From contig UQCM01000004.1 in NCBI GenBank assembly GCA_900539525.1, forward strand, positions 12,502 to 76,501: a DNA stretch of 64,000 bases, read 5' to 3'. This stretch comes from an uncultured Blautia sp. Its GTDB lineage: Bacteria > Bacillota > Clostridia > Lachnospirales > Lachnospiraceae. The notes below the pieces were generated by a model. It searched no databases and was not told where the DNA came from. It saw only the letters and a program-made list of their open reading frames with translations. Of this stretch, positions 33,666-42,103 are shown piece after piece (position 1 is the first letter of the stretch; every line of letters begins with the position of its first letter). The position numbers and the translations under genes were made by a program.

Positions 33666-34646
33666 ATGTCACTGAAACGTATTGCCGAAATGACCGGCGT
33701 ATCCATATCGACTGTTTCCAGAGTACTGAATAACCGGGAGTACAACTGTGCATCTGATGCTGTAAAGGATAAGATCTGGGCGGCTGCGAAAGAAATTCAT
33801 TATGTTCCGAACCAGAGTGCCAGAAGGCTGCGGTCCGGAGAACAGGGGGAAGCACAGCAGCCGGTCTTCCGGCTTACTGTCCTGCTGGGAAGGTTCGACT
33901 CTCTGGAAAGAGATCCCTTTTTCAGTGAGCTGTTTCGAAGTGTGGAACAGGAAATCTTCGCAAACGGCTGTGTCATCGACTCCTTTCTTTCTTCTGAGGA
34001 GCTGTTAAGGCGCGAGGTTCCGAAAGAGGATGGATTTATTATTCTGGGAAAATGTTCCGAAAGCCTGCTGAACAAGGTAAAGAACGATACGAGAAATATT
34101 ATCGCGATCGACCGGAATCCCACGGCTTTTGAGATCGATGAGGTGATCTGTGACGGGAAAGAGGCGGCAGCTGTGGCGATGGAATACCTGATCGATAAAG
34201 GGCATGAAAGAATCGGCTATATCGGGGACTGTTCCTATGAGACACGGTATGTGGGATATTGCGACACTCTGATCCGCCGGCGTCTTCCTATGGATCATTC
34301 TTCCGTCTATCCTACAGACCAGACAGAGGATGCGGGATATGAGGCCATGAAAAAGGTACTGTCAGACAGGAAGGTGCAGGCAGTTCTCTGTGCAAATGAT
34401 GCCACTGCTCTGGGGGCTCTGCGTGCCTGCCGGGAAGTTCCGGGCGAACATGGCATTGATATTATTTCGATTGATAATATCCGGGCAGCGGAGGAGGTTT
34501 CTCCTCTTCTTACAACGGTAAATGTCCCGCAAAGGGATATGGGAAAGATGGCGGTGAAGATTCTGCTGGACCGGATCCGCCACGGGCATACGGAGACGAT
34601 GCGGGTGGTATTTCCACCGCGGCTGATCCGGAGAGAGAGCTGCTGA
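33666..34646 (+). CDS. LacI-family transcriptional regulator
   Basis: A ligand-responsive repressor, 326 aa. Residues 2-60 form the LacI DNA-binding head: SLKRIAEMTGVSISTVSRVL, and the hinge helix near NQSARRLRSG. A periplasmic-binding-like sensor domain follows (DGFIILGKCSE, ERIGYIGDCSYETRY, VLCANDATALGALRA, PLLTTVNVPQRDMGKMA). The ATG is preceded by GGGAGGAAT. Divergent from the SsuABC-like operon and flanked by CAAACGTTT-type sites, it is the likely regulator of that operon and of itself. The sensor half resembles sugar-binding members, so the link to sulfonate uptake is unexpected. Confidence 0.92.
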   Translation: MSLKRIAEMTGVSISTVSRVLNNREYNCASDAVKDKIWAAAKEIHYVPNQSARRLRSGEQGEAQQPVFRLTVLLGRFDSLERDPFFSELFRSVEQEIFANGCVIDSFLSSEELLRREVPKEDGFIILGKCSESLLNKVKNDTRNIIAIDRNPTAFEIDEVICDGKEAAAVAMEYLIDKGHERIGYIGDCSYETRYVGYCDTLIRRRLPMDHSSVYPTDQTEDAGYEAMKKVLSDRKVQAVLCANDATALGALRACREVPGEHGIDIISIDNIRAAEEVSPLLTTVNVPQRDMGKMAVKILLDRIRHGHTETMRVVFPPRLIRRESC

Positions 34647-34649
34647 AAG

Positions 34650-34692
34650 AAGGGAGAGCTCTTCCTTAAAAGAAGAGCCCTCCCTTTTTTTG
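34650..34692. terminator. Bidirectional terminator between the LacI-family gene and DUF4250
   Basis: AGGGAGAGCTCTTC and GAAGAGCCCTCCCT pair almost fully, followed by TTTTTTT on the plus strand. The opposite strand also has an A/T-rich flank. Confidence 0.85.
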
Positions 34693-34703
34693 TACCGGAT
34701 TTC

Positions 34704-34877
34704 TCAGATAAACTGATTGGTTTTCTCGTCGTAGTAGTAATCGATGGCTTCCATCTGTTCTACCAGTTTCTTTCTGTTCATCCCACGGCAGGTGCAGAGC
34801 ATCTCCAGGGAATCGTAGTAGTCACGGAGCTGGGTGTTTACATAGCTCAGTAAGATCATAGGGTCTTTCGGTATCAT
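34704..34877 (-). CDS. DUF4250 small protein
   Basis: A 57-aa protein of unknown function. It begins MIPKDPMILLSYVNTQLRD and continues with YDSLEMLC.. and KLVEQMEAIDYYYDEKTNQF, which fits the short DUF4250 family of Clostridia. AGGAGG stands before the chosen ATG at 34877. A longer frame starting at 34910 overlaps the clpB stop and lacks a ribosome site. It follows clpB by 32 bases and may share its transcript. Confidence 0.8.
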   Translation of the reverse strand: MIPKDPMILLSYVNTQLRDYYDSLEMLCTCRGMNRKKLVEQMEAIDYYYDEKTNQFI

Positions 34878-34909
34878 CTTATCCTCCTGCTTCGTAATGA
34901 CAGTTACCA

Positions 34910-37492
34910 TTATTTTCTCGCTGCAGTTAATCTTCCGTCAGATACGTCGATGAGGATGGTGTCTTCTGCCCCGATGTCACCGGAAAGGATCATTCTGGCT
35001 GCCAGTGTCTCAACATTTTTCTGAAGGAAGCGTTTTAATGGTCTTGCCCCATAGGTGGGGTCGTAGCCTCCTTCTATAATATAGTCTTTTGCAGCATCCG
35101 TCAACTCCAGGGTGATATCCTGATCTGCCAGCCGCCGGTTCAGGTCTGCCATCATCAGGGTGACAATATTTCCGATATTGTCTTTCGTCAGCGGCCGGAA
35201 CATAATGATCTCATCCAGACGGTTCAGGAATTCCGGCCGGAAGTGATTTCTCAGGTCATTCATGACGAGTGCTTCGTTTGCCGGGTTGATTTCTCCGTTT
35301 TCCTGAATGCCCTCAAGCAGATAGGAGGAACCGATGTTTGATGTCATGATGAGGATCGTATTCTTGAAGTCTACCGTACGTCCCTGGGAGTCGGTGATCC
35401 TTCCGTCATCCAGTACCTGCAGCAGCACATTGAATACATCCGGATGTGCTTTTTCGATTTCATCAAAGAGTACAACGGAGTATGGCTTTCTGCGGACTGC
35501 TTCGGTCAGCTGACCTCCCTCTTCGTAGCCTACATATCCGGGAGGTGCTCCGATCAGACGGGATACGGAGTATTTCTCCATATATTCACTCATATCGATA
35601 CGCACCATGTTCTGTTCGTCATCAAACAGACTGGCCGCAAGGGCTTTGGCAAGCTCCGTCTTTCCCACACCGGTCGGCCCCAGGAACAGGAAGGAGCCGA
35701 TCGGCTTCGTCGGGTCTTTGATACCGGCTTTGGACCGGAGGATGGCCTCTGTCACCTTTGTCACTCCATCATCCTGACCGATGACCCTTCTGTGCAGTTC
35801 ATCATCGAGATGAAGGATCTTGCTGCGCTCTCCTTCTGTAAGCTTTGCCACAGGGATCCCCGTCCAGCGGGAGATGATCCTGGCGATCTCCTCATCGGTG
35901 ACACTCTCATGTACCAGGGAGAGATCCTGGCTCTTGATCTTATCCTCCTCCAGCGCCAGCTGCTGCTGAAGCTTCGGCAGTTCTCCATACTGCAGTTCTG
36001 CCGCCCGGTTCAGGTCATAGTTTCTCTGGGCTTTCTCGATTTCCTTATTCATGTTCTCGATCTGCTCGCGAAGGACGGAAAGATTCTCTACGGAACGCTT
36101 TTCATTATCCCACTGGGCTTTCTTTGTGTTGAACTCATCCCGCAGCTCTGCCAGTTCCTTCTGCAGGGCTGCCAGCCTGTCCTGACTCAGCTTATCCGTC
36201 TCCTTCTTCAGCGCCGCCTCCTCGATCTCCATCTGCATGGTACGTCTGCGCAGCTCGTCAAGTTCCGTCGGCATGGAGTCCAGCTCCGTCTTGATCAATG
36301 CACAGGCCTCATCCACCAGGTCGATGGCCTTATCCGGCAGGAAACGGTCGGTAATATAGCGGTGGGACAGAGTCGCTGCCGCTACCAGGGCGCCATCGGT
36401 GATCTTTACTCCGTGATAGACCTCATAGCGTTCCTTCAGTCCACGCAGGATGGAGATCGTATCCTCCACCGTCGGTTCATCCACCATGACCGGCTGGAAA
36501 CGCCGCTCCAGGGCTGCGTCCTTTTCTATATACTGCCGGTACTCATCCAGTGTGGTGGCGCCGATACAGTGCAGCTCCCCTCGTGCCAGCATGGGTTTTA
36601 ACATATTTCCGGCATCCATGGCACCTTCTGTCTTTCCGGCGCCTACGATCGTGTGAAGCTCATCAATGAAAAGAATGATCTCTCCCTCACTCTTTCGCAC
36701 TTCTTCCAGAACGGCCTTGAGACGTTCCTCGAACTCGCCGCGGTATTTTGCACCCGCTACCAGAGCGCTCATATCCAGGGCGAAGATTTTCTTATTCTTC
36801 AGACCTTCCGGCACATCACCTCTTACGATACGCTGTGCCAGTCCCTCCACGGCTGCTGTTTTTCCTACCCCGGGCTCTCCGATCAGTACCGGATTGTTCT
36901 TTGTCTTACGGGACAGGATACGGATCACATTCCGGATCTCCGCGTCACGGCCGATTACCGGATCCAGCTTCTGGTTTTTCGCTTTTTCCACCAGATCCTG
37001 TCCATATTTGTTCAGGGTATCGTAGGTAGCCTCCGGATTGTCACTGGTGACTCTCTGATTTCCCCTCACGGTGGAAAGTGCCTGAAGGAACCTCTCTCTG
37101 GTGATTCCGTATTCCCGGAACAGCCCTGCGATTTCCCTGTTCGGATACCGCAGCAGCGCCAGAAACAGATGCTCCACCGAAACATACTCGTCTCCCATGG
37201 CTTTCGCCTCATCCTCTGCGCTCACCAGCACCTTGTTCAGATACTGCCCGACATAAATCTTTCCACCGGATACCTTCGGTCTCTTATTCAGAGCATTGTC
37301 CAGATTCTTTGCAAAATGCTCTGTATTGATCTCCATTTTCTCGATCAGCTTCAAAATCAGGCTGTCTTCCTGATTCAGCAGTGCATACAGCAGATGCTCC
37401 TGCTCAATCTCCTGATTTCCGTATTCATATGCCACCTTTTCAAGCTCATTGACTGCCTGTAAGGATTTCTGCGTAAATTTATTAATGTTCAT
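34910..37492 (-). CDS. clpB: ATP-dependent disaggregase ClpB
   Basis: A hexameric Hsp100 chaperone that threads aggregated proteins together with DnaK. 860 aa. The N-domain has two Clp-N repeats (1-145). NBD1 has Walker A GEPGVGKTA (about 205) and Walker B ILFIDELHT. The coiled-coil M domain lies at about 405-530 and is required for disaggregation. NBD2 has GPTGVGKTELAKAL (about 605) and VLFDEIEKAHPDV. Presence of the full M domain distinguishes ClpB from ClpC/ClpA. GAGGAGG precedes the ATG. A TTGCAA-16-TATAGT promoter is present. No CIRCE (HrcA) or CtsR box was seen in the 296-base gap upstream. Confidence 0.97.
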   Translation of the reverse strand: MNINKFTQKSLQAVNELEKVAYEYGNQEIEQEHLLYALLNQEDSLILKLIEKMEINTEHFAKNLDNALNKRPKVSGGKIYVGQYLNKVLVSAEDEAKAMGDEYVSVEHLFLALLRYPNREIAGLFREYGITRERFLQALSTVRGNQRVTSDNPEATYDTLNKYGQDLVEKAKNQKLDPVIGRDAEIRNVIRILSRKTKNNPVLIGEPGVGKTAAVEGLAQRIVRGDVPEGLKNKKIFALDMSALVAGAKYRGEFEERLKAVLEEVRKSEGEIILFIDELHTIVGAGKTEGAMDAGNMLKPMLARGELHCIGATTLDEYRQYIEKDAALERRFQPVMVDEPTVEDTISILRGLKERYEVYHGVKITDGALVAAATLSHRYITDRFLPDKAIDLVDEACALIKTELDSMPTELDELRRRTMQMEIEEAALKKETDKLSQDRLAALQKELAELRDEFNTKKAQWDNEKRSVENLSVLREQIENMNKEIEKAQRNYDLNRAAELQYGELPKLQQQLALEEDKIKSQDLSLVHESVTDEEIARIISRWTGIPVAKLTEGERSKILHLDDELHRRVIGQDDGVTKVTEAILRSKAGIKDPTKPIGSFLFLGPTGVGKTELAKALAASLFDDEQNMVRIDMSEYMEKYSVSRLIGAPPGYVGYEEGGQLTEAVRRKPYSVVLFDEIEKAHPDVFNVLLQVLDDGRITDSQGRTVDFKNTILIMTSNIGSSYLLEGIQENGEINPANEALVMNDLRNHFRPEFLNRLDEIIMFRPLTKDNIGNIVTLMMADLNRRLADQDITLELTDAAKDYIIEGGYDPTYGARPLKRFLQKNVETLAARMILSGDIGAEDTILIDVSDGRLTAARK

Positions 37493-37551
37493 AAAAGGAC
37501 CTCCTCTCTGTGTCCACTGGACAATTGCCTGTTAGCATTTGTTCTACAACT

Positions 37552-37579
37552 ACTATAACACAGAATGTAAAAATTGCAA
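37552..37579 (-). promoter_or_regulatory. Promoter of clpB
   Basis: TTGCAA (37574-37579), 16 bases, TATAGT (37552-37557) on the minus strand. No CIRCE or CtsR operator overlaps it. Confidence 0.5.
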
Positions 37580-37649
37580 GTACTTTTTTTCTTTTTCCAT
37601 TTTTCCTTGTTACTGGTAACTGTTCTGTGCGGTATTTTCCAAATTTTTC

Positions 37650-37678
37650 TTGTAATTATGACGCTTTCGTAGTAAAAT
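37650..37678 (+). promoter_or_regulatory. Promoter of the BlaI/BlaR-like pair
   Basis: TTGTAA (37650-37655), 17 bases, TAAAAT (37673-37678). The transcript would start just before the R2 copy at 37695, placing that element in the 5' leader. Confidence 0.6.
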
Positions 37679-37694
37679 TTTGTCATTAGTATCA

Positions 37695-37753
37695 TGATGC
37701 CAGGGTCAAAAGGTCATGATTTTCATGCTTGCATGAAAAATCATGACTTTGGA
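37695..37753. repeat. R2 element, short left-arm copy in a 5' leader
   Basis: gatgccagggtcaaaaggtc and the TCATGATTTTCATGC/GCATGAAAAATCATGA hairpin match the left third of R2. The other two hairpins are absent. The closing sequence cctctggctcatatcat differs from other copies but still pairs in part with the start. Confidence 0.75.
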
Positions 37754-37788
37754 ACCTCTGGCTCATATCATCGAAAGAAGGTGAAACA

Positions 37789-38160
37789 ATGAGTACCTAT
37801 TCCCTCTCTGGTGCAGAACATGAGATTATGGAATTTCTCTGGACGCAGAAGGAGCCTGTCGCTCTGCAGGCAGTGGTTGCGTACTGCACAGATGAAATCC
37901 ACCATTCATGGAAGCAGCAGACGATCTACACCTTTTTGATCCGTCTGATGAAAAAGGGTGTGGTTACGGCAACAAAGCAGGGAAATAAACGTTTTTACTC
38001 TGCAGCCATGACAGCCGCAGAGCTTCGAAAAAAAGAGGCACATCAGCTGCTGACTGACTGCTTTGAAGGCTCTTTAAAAAATTTTCTGTGTGCCTTTACC
38101 GGCGGACAGTCCATAAGTACAGAAGAAAAAGAGATACTAAAGGAGTTTCTGAATGAATAA
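37789..38160 (+). CDS. BlaI/MecI-family repressor
   Basis: A 123-aa winged-helix repressor of the penicillinase-repressor family. The DNA-binding half has MEFLWTQKEPVALQAVVAYC, then WKQQTIYTFLIRLMKKGVVT and KRFYSA; the C-terminal half mediates dimerisation and is the usual site of cleavage. It overlaps the downstream M56 peptidase gene by 8 bases, the standard two-gene sensor-repressor arrangement. No beta-lactamase or PBP gene follows, so the target is elsewhere or is the pair itself. Confidence 0.88.
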   Translation: MSTYSLSGAEHEIMEFLWTQKEPVALQAVVAYCTDEIHHSWKQQTIYTFLIRLMKKGVVTATKQGNKRFYSAAMTAAELRKKEAHQLLTDCFEGSLKNFLCAFTGGQSISTEEKEILKEFLNE

Positions 38161-39472
38161 TATTTTGCTGTTTATGAGCCTAAGCGGAAGTGTGGCACTG
38201 ATCCTGTATTATCTTTTCAGGGCTCTGTTCGGAAGATATCTTTCTGCTGCCTTCCGTTATCTGCTCTTAAAGCTGTCCATGTGTTTTTTTCTGCTTCCTG
38301 TTCCGGTGCTCTCCGGAGATATCCGCGTATTGATCCGGAAAGTAATACCTGATTTTTATCTGGATTCAAAAACATGGGAGAAACGGATCTACGACCTGGA
38401 CAGGATTATCTATGACACTCCTCATGGCTATCTATGGAGTGGGTTTTCCTGGGTATTTATTATTTTATTTTCTTCATGGCTCATAACAGTTATCTGTATC
38501 CTGTTGATCTATCGAAGAAATTACAGGAAACTTAAGATGATGACCGAACAGCTGTCAGAAACAGACGATCAGCTTTCTGATACCGTACAGAATCTGAAGT
38601 CGGAAATTCATATACATAAAAATATATCCACCTGTAAGTTAACCACGGAGTTACCTCCGTTCTGCTATGGATTTCTGAAACCCAGGATCGCGATTCCAGA
38701 AGGATATGATTCCGAGGCGGAGGAAATGTTTCTCAGGCATGAACTGCACCATATCAAATCCCGCGATTTTATTACGCGAATGCTGGGACTTCTCATCATC
38801 GCTGTCCATTTTTTCAACCCGCTGGCTTATCTGCTCTTTTACGAAATCGGAAGAGCGTGCGAACTTGCCTGTGATGAAAAAGTAATATCTGTTTACTCGG
38901 AAGAACAGAGAAAAAAATATGGCTGTCTGCTGCTGGATAACGTGATCACATCTCCGCTTCTGACCTTTGGCACCCCCTTTAGCGGAAACAACAAACATTC
39001 TATGAAAGAGAGGATTTCTATGATTAAACAACCAAAAAGACCAAAACATATGATCTTCATTATTTGTGCACTGTTTTCTTTTCTTTGCAGCACACTATCC
39101 GTAGCTGCCTATGAGCTTCCAAGAATTGAGGAAAACAGCCCCTCCGACCCGATCGAGGTACCAGACTGGTATATGTTCAGTACCGAAAGCCTTTTTTCAG
39201 ATCCAAACGAGCAGTATTTTGAGCATGCAGACTGTTTCTTTATTGATGAGAATGGAAATGTCACTTTTGATACCGGACACTCGGCATCTCCTCAGAGTAT
39301 CTGTTCACACACCTATGTGTCCGGCTACCTTTATCAGCACCTTGCAAAGCCGGGCGGAAGCTGTGTTTATTCCGTTTACTCCTGTAAAAAATGTTCCAAA
39401 TGTGGAGCAACCAAGGATAAGACTCTAATCTCTACTACTACTTATACATCTTGTCCACACGGCTCCGTCTAG
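38153..39472 (+). CDS. BlaR1/MecR1-like M56 membrane metallopeptidase with short Cys-rich sensor
   Basis: A 439-aa integral membrane zinc protease that presumably cleaves the neighbouring repressor on signal. Four hydrophobic segments are visible (about 5-25, 37-55, 100-122, 300-320). The cytosolic protease part has HELHH (HExxH) within LRHELHHIKSRDF, and the third ligand region is GRACELACDEKVI. After the last membrane segment only about 115 residues follow. These lack the SxxK penicillin-binding domain of true BlaR1. They contain instead a Cys/His-rich end (SICSHTY, CKKCSKCGATKD, TSCPHG). A metal, redox or peptide signal is more likely than a beta-lactam, but this is inference. Confidence 0.85.
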   Translation: MNNILLFMSLSGSVALILYYLFRALFGRYLSAAFRYLLLKLSMCFFLLPVPVLSGDIRVLIRKVIPDFYLDSKTWEKRIYDLDRIIYDTPHGYLWSGFSWVFIILFSSWLITVICILLIYRRNYRKLKMMTEQLSETDDQLSDTVQNLKSEIHIHKNISTCKLTTELPPFCYGFLKPRIAIPEGYDSEAEEMFLRHELHHIKSRDFITRMLGLLIIAVHFFNPLAYLLFYEIGRACELACDEKVISVYSEEQRKKYGCLLLDNVITSPLLTFGTPFSGNNKHSMKERISMIKQPKRPKHMIFIICALFSFLCSTLSVAAYELPRIEENSPSDPIEVPDWYMFSTESLFSDPNEQYFEHADCFFIDENGNVTFDTGHSASPQSICSHTYVSGYLYQHLAKPGGSCVYSVYSCKKCSKCGATKDKTLISTTTYTSCPHGSV

Positions 39473-39530
39473 CCGGTCCGGCCGGTCTGACATCTGTCAG
39501 ATGCGTGAGTGAGCATCCCCGGAGGTTTTA

Positions 39531-39576
39531 AAAAGCCGGCTGCACGGCAGTTTTCACTGCTATGCAGCCGGCTTTT
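39531..39576. terminator. Strong bidirectional terminator between the M56 peptidase and GNAT genes
   Basis: AAAAGCCGGCTGCA and TGCAGCCGGCTTTT form a 14-bp stem around a loop with a small inner hairpin. A and T runs flank both sides. Confidence 0.9.
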
Positions 39577-39631
39577 CATCTTCTCGTTATCAGCATATCT
39601 GATGCGCAGATCTGTGAGAGCCCCGGTCATG

Positions 39632-40219
39632 TTAACCTGTGACCGATTGATCCCCGTGTATGACAACTTCTCTTCCAAAGTATTTCTCCGGAAACATGGT
39701 GTGATAAATCTCATCCAGCGCTCCCGGCACGAGGGCTTCTGTAAACTCATCTAAAACAGGAAGGATCATGATCCGGTACTCCACACCAAACAGACGGGAA
39801 CGATGCTTCGTTAAAGTAATCCCGTTCTTCTCGTAAAAACGGATCCGCCTCTCCTGATTCCGGTGTTCCTCCTCTGTCCCGGCAAATGCGGGATTCTCTA
39901 CCTCCAGCAGCAGCGCCCGACAGCCCCGCTCAGACAGCTTCTCTCCGAAAAGCTCAAGAAATCTGCTCCCTATGCCTTTTCCTCTCGCCTGTTCTGCCAC
40001 AGCATAATAGTCCAGGAGCACATAGCCGCCTTTCGTTTCCACACAAAATGCATAAGCCATAAGAGTTTCATCCTCATACAGGCCACAGGCAAAATACACG
40101 CCATCCTCTATCATCTGCTCAATGCGTTCCCAGGGCTTGCGCTCTGCAGGAGGAAAATCCTCCTGCATCTGTGTCCGGTAGATCCCGGCCATCTCGCATC
40201 TATCTAATTCTCTGATCAT
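39632..40219 (-). CDS. GNAT-family N-acetyltransferase
   Basis: A 195-aa acetyl-CoA-dependent acyltransferase, substrate unknown. The acetyl-CoA loop is EQARGKGIGSRFLELF (R/QxxGxG/A). It is preceded by the strand VLLDYYAV and followed by ALLLEVENP and RRIRFYEKNGI. The C-terminal 50 residues extend beyond the core fold. The ATG overlaps the ptsI stop as ATGA, so translation is coupled to ptsI. Confidence 0.88.
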   Translation of the reverse strand: MIRELDRCEMAGIYRTQMQEDFPPAERKPWERIEQMIEDGVYFACGLYEDETLMAYAFCVETKGGYVLLDYYAVAEQARGKGIGSRFLELFGEKLSERGCRALLLEVENPAFAGTEEEHRNQERRIRFYEKNGITLTKHRSRLFGVEYRIMILPVLDEFTEALVPGALDEIYHTMFPEKYFGREVVIHGDQSVTG

Positions 40220-41874
40220 AAGCCTGCCAGTATCTCATCCCTTCTGTCTGCGATACTGCTCTCGCGGATCTTCTTTCTAAGCGGCAGGATACATGCCGGA
40301 GATACGGACAGTTCATCAATGCCCATGGCAAGGAAGGTTTCTGTCAGTTCCATGTCTGCACCCAGTTCTCCGCAGATACCGATCCAGATGCCGTTCTTAT
40401 GCGCATTGTCAGCAGCCATCTTGATCAGGCGAAGCAGCGCTTTGTGATGCGGATGATAGAATTTCTCCAGATTCGCATTCTGTCTGTCCACAGCCGTGGT
40501 GTACTGTGTCAGGTCATTGGTACCAACACTGAAGAAATCCACCTCTTTCGCCAGATCATCGCTGATGACTGCCGCTGCCGGCGTCTCGATCATGATTCCC
40601 AGCTGGATCTCTTTATTGTATGGGATTCCTTCAAAATCAAGCTCTTTCTTTACTTCCGCTACGATCTCCTTGATCTCCAGCACCTCTTCCAGGGCAATGA
40701 TCATCGGGAACATGATCGCGATATTTCCATATGCAGACGCACGGAACAGTGCACGAAGCTGTGTTTTGAAAATATCCTTCTGGGTCAGACAGATACGGAT
40801 CGCACGGTATCCCATCGCAGGGTTCTCCTCTTTCGGAAGATTGAAATAATCAATCTGCTTATCCGCACCGATATCCAGTGTACGGATGATGACCTGCTTG
40901 CCGGCCATGGTCTCTGCAACATATTTATAAACCTTGAACTGCTCCTCCTCTGTGGGGAAGTTGTCATTCTCCAGATAGAGGAACTCGCTCCGGAACAGAC
41001 CGATTCCCGCTGCGTCATTCTGAAGCACGGCACCGATATCCGAGGCATTTCCTATATTTGCATAGAGCTTTACTTTCTGTCCGTCAAGGCTGATGTTCTC
41101 CTCGCCCTTGAGCTGCTGCAGAAGCTCCTGCTTTTCTCTGTACTCTCTCTGCTTTTCCTGATATTCCTTTAAAGTCTGCTCATCCGGATCGATAAACAGC
41201 TTTCCTGAAGCTCCGTCCACGATTCCCAGCTTTCCTTCGTATTCTTCACTGAGGCTCTCCCCCAGACCGATGATGGCAGGAATATTCATGGTACGTGCCA
41301 GGATCGCCGTATGAGAATTGGTGGATCCGCCCTGTGTCACAAAAGAAAGCACCATATCCTTGTCCAGCTGCACCGTTTCACTGGGAGCCAGATCATCGGA
41401 TGCCAGAATGACCGGCTTGTCCGTCACCAGACCGCCTCCCTGACTTCCGGAAAGAATGGATACGACTCTCTCTGAAATATCCTTTACATCCGCTGCACGC
41501 TCTCTCATATAATCATCATCCATGGATGCAAACATCTGCGAGAAATTGTCTCCGGTGGTTCCCACTGCATACTCTGCATTGATCTCCTGTGTGGTAATCA
41601 TATTGGTAATCGCTTCCACATAGTCCAGATCATCCAGCATCATCTGATGTACCTGGAAGATCATCGCATTCCCTTCCCCGACTTCCTGCACAGCCTTTTC
41701 ATACAGCTCACCGAGCTGCTCGATCGCTTTTGCCTTCGCTTCCTCAAACCGTGCAATTTCCTTCTCCGGATCGTCAATCTTCCTGCGCTGGATCTGGCCG
41801 CCCGTTCTCTTATAAAAAGAAACCTCTCCGATGGCGATCCCGCCAAATACTCCCTTTCCCTGTAATGTAATCAT
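40216..41874 (-). CDS. ptsI: Phosphoenolpyruvate-protein phosphotransferase (PTS enzyme I)
   Basis: Transfers phosphate from PEP to HPr, the first step of all PTS sugar uptake. The 552-aa protein has the phosphorylated His in GGSTNSHTAILART (about residue 186). The PEP-binding barrel has FRSEFLYLE, RTLDIGADKQ, ENPAMGYRAIRICL, PMI and FFSVGTNDLTQYT. It lacks an adjacent ptsH. AGGAGAATGTT is the start context. It is followed, with overlap, by the GNAT gene. Confidence 0.96.
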   Translation of the reverse strand: MITLQGKGVFGGIAIGEVSFYKRTGGQIQRRKIDDPEKEIARFEEAKAKAIEQLGELYEKAVQEVGEGNAMIFQVHQMMLDDLDYVEAITNMITTQEINAEYAVGTTGDNFSQMFASMDDDYMRERAADVKDISERVVSILSGSQGGGLVTDKPVILASDDLAPSETVQLDKDMVLSFVTQGGSTNSHTAILARTMNIPAIIGLGESLSEEYEGKLGIVDGASGKLFIDPDEQTLKEYQEKQREYREKQELLQQLKGEENISLDGQKVKLYANIGNASDIGAVLQNDAAGIGLFRSEFLYLENDNFPTEEEQFKVYKYVAETMAGKQVIIRTLDIGADKQIDYFNLPKEENPAMGYRAIRICLTQKDIFKTQLRALFRASAYGNIAIMFPMIIALEEVLEIKEIVAEVKKELDFEGIPYNKEIQLGIMIETPAAAVISDDLAKEVDFFSVGTNDLTQYTTAVDRQNANLEKFYHPHHKALLRLIKMAADNAHKNGIWIGICGELGADMELTETFLAMGIDELSVSPACILPLRKKIRESSIADRRDEILAGL

Positions 41875-41995
41875 AACATTCTCCTTTCCGCAATCCCGTA
41901 TTTTGTTTCAATGCACTGCTGCCCTGAATGATTATCCTAAACGTTATTACTATTCTATCATATCACCACATATAATGCCACTGTAAATTTTTTGC

Positions 41996-42034
41996 AACTG
42001 TTCAGAGCCATGCAGATTTATAAAAATTTCCTAT
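41996..42034. repeat. R1 repeat, left-end copy
   Basis: aactgttcagagccatgcag followed by atttataaaaat, identical to the left end of the complete element at 47685. It lies between ptsI and the FKBP-type lipoprotein gene, next to that gene's terminator. Confidence 0.72.
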
Positions 42035-42038
42035 AAAA

Positions 42039-42078
42039 TAAAAGCGGGATGCACGACTCTTCGCCATCCCGCTTTCAT
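42039..42078 (-). terminator. Terminator of the FKBP-type lipoprotein gene
   Basis: AAAGCGGGATG/CATCCCGCTTT stem followed on the minus strand by TTATTTTATA. Confidence 0.85.
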
Positions 42079-42103
42079 TTTCTGCTTCTTTATTCTGTAT
42101 TCT

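Noticed and set aside
35444..36601. 385-codon plus-strand frame opposite clpB (and similar long frames opposite thrS, metG and others)
   Set aside because: Antisense shadows of highly conserved genes; composition is unnatural and no start signals are present.
37493..37690. CIRCE or CtsR operator before clpB
   Set aside because: Neither the TTAGCACTC inverted repeat nor the GGTCAAA heptamer repeat is present.
38153..39472. Beta-lactam resistance sensor
   Set aside because: The penicillin-binding domain with SxxK is missing and no beta-lactamase is adjacent, so a resistance role is not supported.
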